Shown here in pieces: positions 59,680 through 64,000 of a stretch of DNA of 64,000 nt. The notes beneath the pieces are model-generated. The model searched no databases. It was not told the origin of the DNA and saw only the letters and a list, made by a program, of their open reading frames with translations. The position numbers were made by a program, and so were the translations under genes. This DNA comes from Desulfolinea sp964487745 (lineage in GTDB: Bacteria > Chloroflexota > Anaerolineae > Anaerolineales > Villigracilaceae). The DNA lies in NCBI GenBank assembly GCA_964487745.1, contig CAZASG010000012.1, positions 20,276 to 84,275 of the forward strand. The letters run 5' to 3'. The stretch's first letter is position 1. Each line of letters opens with the position of its first letter.

Positions 59680-61500
59680 ATGAACGGCTGGCACGGCAGA
59701 ATATTACGCGTAGACCTTACTAATCAAAAAACTTCCGTTGAAGAAGTCGATCCCCAGGTAGCTAAAGATTATCTGGGCGGGCGCGGTTGGGCGATCCGTT
59801 ATCTCTACGATGAAGTCGATCCGATGGTAGAGCCTTTTGCCCCGGAGAATAAGCTTATCTTTGCCACCGGCCCGCTCACGGCGACGACCGCCCCGACCGG
59901 GAACCGTTATATGGTTGTTACCAAATCCCCATTGACGGGCGCGTTGGCACATTCCAATTCCGGCGGCGATTTCCCGACCTGGATGAAGCGTACTGGCTTT
60001 GATCTCTTTATCTTTGAAGGTAAGGCGGAGAAACCTGTTTATTTATGGGTAAATGAAGATGAGATCGAGATCCGTTCAGCGGAGCACTTGTGGGGGAAGG
60101 ATGTCCCGGCGACAACCGATGCTCTTTTGGCGGAAACAAATGCAAAGGCGAAAGTCGCGTGCATTGGCCCCGCAGGTGAAAACCTTGCGCTGATGGCAGC
60201 CATCATGAACGATAAAGACCGTGCTGCGGCGCGATCCGGTGTTGGCGCTGTCATGGGTAGTAAAAATCTCAAGGGCGTTGTTGCTTACGGGCGCAAAAAT
60301 CCCGAATTTGCCGATGACAAAGCCATGCGTGATCTCAGTCTGACCATCGCGAAGGAAGTTGGCGCGGATATGCTGGCTGGCTCTTCCCTGCGTCTTTACG
60401 GTACGGCTTACGTGCCGCAAGTAACAAATACGCTCGGTATTTTGCCCACCCGTAACTGGCAGACCGGTACTTTTGAAGGCACTGACCAGATCGATGGTGT
60501 TACCCTGACCGAGAAATATCTTATCAAGCCGAAACCTTGCTACCGCTGCCCGATTGCTTGTGGTCGCCTGACCGAAGTGCCCGATGGTCCCTATGCAGGT
60601 AAAGGTGAAGGCCCTGAATACGAAACCATTTCTGCTTTTGGCTCGGGCTGTGGCGTGGATAATCTTGCCGCTGTGACCAAAGCAAATTACTGGTGCAACG
60701 AGTTGGGGTTGGATACGATCTCGGCAGGTATGACCATTGCCGTTGCGATGGAAATGTACGAAAAAGGCATCATTTCGGATGAAGATGTCGGACAGCCGCT
60801 GCGCTTCGGCGATCCCGATGCGATGATCGATATGGTCCAGAAGATGGCCTACCGAGAAGGATTCGGAGACGCTCTTGCGGAGGGTAGCTACCGTTTAACA
60901 GAGAAATACGGCTGCCCCGAACTTGCCGTCACCACCCGCAAACAGGAATTTCCTGGCTACGATCCGCGTGGCTCGCAGGGGATGGGTTTGCTCTACGCAA
61001 CATCCAATAAAGGTGCATCACATATGGAAGGCGACGTGGCGTATGAAGAAGTTTTCGGTGTCCCCGTCAAAGACGATCCGCACACGACTGAAGGCAAAGC
61101 CGAATTGGTCAAACGCTTCCAGGATGCCTTTGCCCTGATCGACGCCTCTGGTTTATGCGTTTTCCTGGCAGTTCGCTATGTCTTCAGTGCAGACAGAATG
61201 ATCTGGCCTGTACGTTTGTCTCAATTGATGAAGTATACGACTGGCGAAGATTACACTCCCGAAGAGGTGCTGATCGCTGCCGACCGCGTTTATACTCTTG
61301 AGCGCCTTTTCTTGATGAAAGCCGGCTCTACGGTCGATACGCTCCCGCATCGTATGCTTAACGAGCCGCTGCCTGAAGGCCCCGCGAAAGGACGTGTGGC
61401 AGAACTCGACAAAATGCTGCCCGATTTTTACGTCGAACGCGGCTGGGACGAGAACGGCTGGCCCACAAAAGAGAAGCTGGAAGAGTTGGGCTTGGAGTAG
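59680..61500 (+). CDS. aldehyde:ferredoxin oxidoreductase (tungsten-dependent)
   Basis: 606 residues, full AOR length. N-terminal pterin/cluster-binding region LGGRGWAIRYLYDEV, PLTGALAHSNSGGDFP; cluster cysteines C287-x2-C290-x3-C294 in KPCYRCPIACGR and Cys near 495 in DASGLCVF, the [4Fe-4S] ligands of AOR. Oxidises aldehydes to acids with ferredoxin. The MoaD carrier precedes it and the terminator at 61523 follows. A short duplicate of its end lies at 62967-63023. Anaerobic enzyme, in line with an obligate anaerobe. Confidence 0.94.
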   Translation: MNGWHGRILRVDLTNQKTSVEEVDPQVAKDYLGGRGWAIRYLYDEVDPMVEPFAPENKLIFATGPLTATTAPTGNRYMVVTKSPLTGALAHSNSGGDFPTWMKRTGFDLFIFEGKAEKPVYLWVNEDEIEIRSAEHLWGKDVPATTDALLAETNAKAKVACIGPAGENLALMAAIMNDKDRAAARSGVGAVMGSKNLKGVVAYGRKNPEFADDKAMRDLSLTIAKEVGADMLAGSSLRLYGTAYVPQVTNTLGILPTRNWQTGTFEGTDQIDGVTLTEKYLIKPKPCYRCPIACGRLTEVPDGPYAGKGEGPEYETISAFGSGCGVDNLAAVTKANYWCNELGLDTISAGMTIAVAMEMYEKGIISDEDVGQPLRFGDPDAMIDMVQKMAYREGFGDALAEGSYRLTEKYGCPELAVTTRKQEFPGYDPRGSQGMGLLYATSNKGASHMEGDVAYEEVFGVPVKDDPHTTEGKAELVKRFQDAFALIDASGLCVFLAVRYVFSADRMIWPVRLSQLMKYTTGEDYTPEEVLIAADRVYTLERLFLMKAGSTVDTLPHRMLNEPLPEGPAKGRVAELDKMLPDFYVERGWDENGWPTKEKLEELGLE

Positions 61501-61522
61501 TTTTTCAAATCACGCTAATATG

Positions 61523-61554
61523 AAAAAGGCTGGTCTCCAAAGACCAGCCTTTTT
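61523..61554. terminator. bidirectional terminator between AOR and transporter genes
   Basis: AAAAAGGCTGGTCT, loop CCAA, AGACCAGCCTTTTT. T-runs on both strands, ending the plus-strand AOR gene and the minus-strand transporter gene. Confidence 0.88.
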
Positions 61555-61572
61555 TGTTAAGTATTTTCTTTG

Positions 61573-62850
61573 TCAATCAGCAGCAATTGGCTCGACTTTG
61601 AGATTGTCCGATACCGCTTTCTTTGCTTGCGGGGATTTGAGCCCGGCGGTTATGAAAGCAGCGAGAACCAGCATTGCGGTAGCTAGAAGGTAAGCATTAT
61701 CAAAACTCCCAGTTGTATCTTTGATAGTGCTTGCAAGCTGGGAAACCATAAAGCCGCCCAAACCCCAGGCAGTATAGGCGATGCCGTAATTTGTTGCCAA
61801 GTTCTTGGGTCCATAAAAAACTTTCATCAAAGCGGGGAATACGGCTAAATTCGCGCCATAATTGGCGCCGATCAAAGCTACAAAAACAAGTAAAACGGCG
61901 GGGTTAGCTAAAAATCCATTTGCAGCTTTGAAGAATAGTGCGCTGATCAGCAAGGCTTGTGCAAGAAAGGCAATAATAAGCACGTTCGTGCGGCCGATTT
62001 TGTCGGAAAGCATTCCGTATAAAACGCGTCCGCCACCATTGCCGATTGCAAGAGCAGAAACAGCAATTGCAGTCAGCGCGGGAAGTCCAATCTGGTCTCT
62101 TACTATGGAAGCAAGATTTCCGATCACCATCAACCCGGCACCACTGCCGAAGGCAAAAGCGATCCAGATAATATAGAATTGCCAGGTTTGGGTGGTTTCA
62201 CGCACTGTGAAGTTAATAAGAGGTTTTTTGGCAGTCGTTTCCACCGTATCTTCTTCTTCAAGGACAAAGTCTTTGGGCGGGAATTTTATAAATTGAGCAA
62301 AACCAACAACGACAACTAGCATGCCTATGCCAAGGTAGAGCATTGTTGTCTGCAAGCCTAGTGATACCATCAATGCGCGAGCCAAGGGAGCGACCCAGGC
62401 AGAGCCCATCCCAAAACCAGCAACGACAATCCCGGAAATTAATCCCGTTTTAGAGGTAGGGAACCATTTGAGCGCAGCGGGGCCAGCTGAGCCATAAACG
62501 AAACCGATACCGGAACCTAAGAGAACGCCAAATGCAAGGGTGAAAATCCAGGGGGAACTGGAGAAACTGGAAATGATCACGCCGAGACCTGCCATTAGTC
62601 CACCAGCACTGACGATAGCCCGTGGGCCAAAACGATTCAGTAAGCGAGCACCAACGAAGGTCATGACCGAAAAGACCACGCAGGCTACAGCATAGGGTAA
62701 TGATTGCTGTGTTTCTGTCCAGCCCCATTCAGCAGGGATATTGGCTTTGAAGATGCTCCATGCGTATAAAACGCCCAGAGCCAGTAGGGCGCCAGTCCCT
62801 GCAAAAGTGACCAGCCAGCCTTTGTTTTTTACTGTGTTTGAATTTTGCAT
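61573..62850 (-). CDS. MFS transporter, OFA (oxalate/formate antiporter) family
   Basis: 425 residues, twelve predicted membrane helices. The OFA signature LGVLYAWSIFKANIPAEWGW in the first helices, MFS loop DKIGRTNV (RxxxR-like), and GSGIGFVYGSAGPAALKWFP. Carries small dicarboxylate or monocarboxylate anions; exact substrate unknown. Strongly regulated: promoter with three operators upstream (62880-62949). Convergent with the AOR gene, so the two may act in one aldehyde/acid pathway. Confidence 0.9.
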   Translation of the reverse strand: MQNSNTVKNKGWLVTFAGTGALLALGVLYAWSIFKANIPAEWGWTETQQSLPYAVACVVFSVMTFVGARLLNRFGPRAIVSAGGLMAGLGVIISSFSSSPWIFTLAFGVLLGSGIGFVYGSAGPAALKWFPTSKTGLISGIVVAGFGMGSAWVAPLARALMVSLGLQTTMLYLGIGMLVVVVGFAQFIKFPPKDFVLEEEDTVETTAKKPLINFTVRETTQTWQFYIIWIAFAFGSGAGLMVIGNLASIVRDQIGLPALTAIAVSALAIGNGGGRVLYGMLSDKIGRTNVLIIAFLAQALLISALFFKAANGFLANPAVLLVFVALIGANYGANLAVFPALMKVFYGPKNLATNYGIAYTAWGLGGFMVSQLASTIKDTTGSFDNAYLLATAMLVLAAFITAGLKSPQAKKAVSDNLKVEPIAAD

Positions 62851-62879
62851 GATCTTTAAGTATTCTCCTCATTATGACA

Positions 62880-62949
62880 GTTGTCTGACAACTTAAGTGG
62901 AGAGATTGTACGAGGTTGTCAGACAACTGTCAACAAGTTGTCTGACAAC
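62880..62949 (-). promoter_or_regulatory. promoter with three GTTGTCTGACAAC operators
   Basis: Minus strand promoter TTGACA (complement of 62928-62933), 17-base spacer, TACAAT (complement of 62905-62910). Three near-identical 13-bp palindromes GTTGTC-T/A-GACAAC: 62880-62892 (downstream of the start), 62915-62927 (inside the spacer) and 62937-62949 (upstream of -35). The pattern suits a GntR/FCD-family repressor or similar; none is encoded in the window. Confidence 0.8.
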
Positions 62950-62966
62950 TTGATCAGACAAGCAGT

Positions 62967-63023
62967 TGGGATGAGAATGGCTGGCCCACCAAAGAGAAGT
63001 TGAAGGAACTGGGTTTGGAATAG
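62967..63023 (+). pseudogene. remnant of a second AOR gene 3' end
   Basis: Nineteen codons, WDENGWPTKEKLKELGLE then stop, differ from the C-terminus of the AOR at 59680-61500 only at one residue (Glu to Lys). It is directly upstream of an own terminator-like hairpin (63054-63082). The rest of the gene is missing: the MFS gene and its promoter now occupy that place. Evidence of a former AOR duplication. Confidence 0.8.
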
Positions 63024-63053
63024 ACCGCAGATTTTCGCTGAGGTTTAAGATTG

Positions 63054-63082
63054 AGAGCCGATGAATTTCGTCGGCTCTTTTT
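63054..63082 (+). terminator. terminator after the AOR remnant
   Basis: AGAGCCGA, loop TGAATTTCG, TCGGCTCT, then TTTTTC. Plus strand, 31 bases after the remnant stop, just as the intact AOR gene is followed by a terminator. Confidence 0.7.
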
Positions 63083-63229
63083 CGTTATGGGGGTAGTTAC
63101 TTTCCGAGAAGAATGGCATTTGCATCTCAAGCGAGCCTTTGGGATAGGGCGAATACCCTGCTTTCCCCGAAGCTATCTGACGACCTTGTTGGATGGTACC
63201 GGTGAGTTCTTTCCACTTTGGCATGAGGT

Positions 63230-63844
63230 TTATTCTATAGCGCGTTGCAGCCTCTTTCTGCTTCTTTTTGATGGTTGCGTAATTCTATTTAGATTTATGC
63301 TATTCTTATTAACGAGTTTTGTGATCCATTTTTCACAACTTGAAAAGTAAATATAATTCTGAGCAAAACTTATGGTTCGTCGATTTATCTCTTTTGCAAT
63401 ACTTTCTGTTGTTTGTACGTATTCTTCTTTTAGATCAGTTCTCCCAGTAGCCCATAAAACAATATTATCGGTGATTGGAAAGGAAACTTCGGAATGTTCT
63501 TTGCCAATTCCCAGCCACTCGAAGAAAAAAACGGGATTATCACTTGTTAGGAAGATAGGCCATTTATCAAAAACCAAGAATTGCCATGTCATATTATTTA
63601 AGACCTGAGGCACAGACGTGTTCTTTTCATCAAGTATTATTCTTTCCCAGATATCTTCAGGAGTAATTGCGTCATTGTATTGTATAGCTTTGAACTCCTT
63701 CCTTCGCTGGCTAATAATCTCTTTTTTGTCTGGGTTTTCAACTAATAGCGTATCTAATTCGTTATTTATCCGTTGAAGATAATTTTCTAAACTTTGAGGA
63801 AACCATTTTTTTGCCTTTTCTCGCATTCGAGGAACTCTTCGCAT
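63230..63844 (-). CDS. DUF4238 protein, N-terminus damaged or truncated
   Basis: 204 residues from the first ATG; the frame stays open to 63955 and then meets a stop at 63956-63958, without an ATG. Family block WQFLVFDKWPIFLTSDNPVFFF is DUF4238-like. The normal N-terminal QHxVPQFYLxNF motif is not found, so either a frameshift or deletion occurred around 63956 or the gene is degraded. Low-GC. Upstream 42 bases reach the window edge. Confidence 0.55.
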   Translation of the reverse strand: MRRVPRMREKAKKWFPQSLENYLQRINNELDTLLVENPDKKEIISQRRKEFKAIQYNDAITPEDIWERIILDEKNTSVPQVLNNMTWQFLVFDKWPIFLTSDNPVFFFEWLGIGKEHSEVSFPITDNIVLWATGRTDLKEEYVQTTESIAKEINRRTISFAQNYIYFSSCEKWITKLVNKNSINLNRITQPSKRSRKRLQRAIE

Positions 63845-64000
63845 TAAAACACTTATATATTTTGCCAGAACCTCTTTATCATCTTGTGTCAGAGTTTCTC
63901 GCTCTCTTATTTTCTGAATTGCTGGATTAGCAGGGTCTTCGATTTCTAGAAGCTGTTATGCACTTTCACAAGATATAAGCTATTGATTTGGCAAAATTAT

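Noticed and set aside
1..64000. CRISPR arrays, rRNA genes and prophage modules
   Set aside because: No regularly spaced repeats, rRNA-like sequence or phage structural genes were seen on reading both strands.

Overview
The window reads as chromosomal DNA of a Gram-variable bacterium, most likely a Chloroflexota/Anaerolineae-type anaerobe. This is inferred from gene content and not proven: stand-alone substrate subunit of methylmalonyl-CoA mutase, MoaD plus aldehyde:ferredoxin oxidoreductase, RtcB/archease, many lipoproteins, DUF2207 protein, and a LexA box of the GAAC-N4-GTTC type. Genes are dense on both strands, with short ATGA/TAATG overlaps inside operons and rho-independent terminators between convergent units.

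Layout. 1-2990: end of rfbC and complete rfbB-rfbA-rfbD (dTDP-L-rhamnose). 3167-6205: three-gene ABC-2 exporter, then tRNA-Glu(UUC) with its promoter and terminator. 6228-15296: a long same-strand run (minus) holding signal peptidase I, a methyltransferase, a tyrosine phosphatase, a PilZ protein, a GCAxxG redox protein, two radical SAM paralogues (one without any cluster cysteine), a small membrane protein, a DUF2207 membrane protein ending in a Cys-Ala repeat tail, and a membrane zinc-ribbon protein. 15389-17041: methylmalonyl-CoA mutase. 17105-23772: accessory genes including an OLD-type ATPase/nuclease, secreted proteins sharing a C-terminal domain and a TIR-membrane protein. 23777-30480: reductase, CoA-binding protein, lipoproteins, a papain-type peptidase, a perfect 38-bp palindrome and a gene-poor stretch. 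30481-35948: AarF/UbiB kinase and an unusual hydrolase-acyl-CoA-synthetase fusion coupled to a second hydrolase. 35948-41941: saccharopine-dehydrogenase-like protein divergent from a four-gene amino-acid ABC transporter. 41944-49035: PEP-utilising kinase with rifamycin-phosphotransferase layout, transglutaminase-like protein, RtcB/archease and a thioesterase. 49088-50991: divergent RecA facing a LexA-like repressor, each with the same operator inside its promoter. 51142-55928: potassium channel, a 926-residue DUF4062/TIR-like protein with helical repeats, and an intact IS1-family element. 56082-61554: ABC exporter, FAD oxidoreductase, MoaD and aldehyde:ferredoxin oxidoreductase. 61573-63844: OFA-type transporter under a triple operator, the remnant of a second oxidoreductase gene, and a broken DUF4238 gene.

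The strongest candidate for an undescribed system is at 9394-15296: a radical SAM/SPASM maturase with an N-terminal PqqD-like recognition domain, a cysteine-less paralogue as probable non-catalytic partner, and a membrane protein whose last 19 residues alternate Cys and Ala. I infer that the tail is the maturase substrate, so that a RiPP-like modification would be placed on the C-terminus of a membrane protein. Other notable observations are the RecA/LexA pair with matching operators, a palindromic repeat inserted in frame in an ATP-grasp gene, and the low-complexity DUF4062-like candidate defence gene beside an IS1 element.
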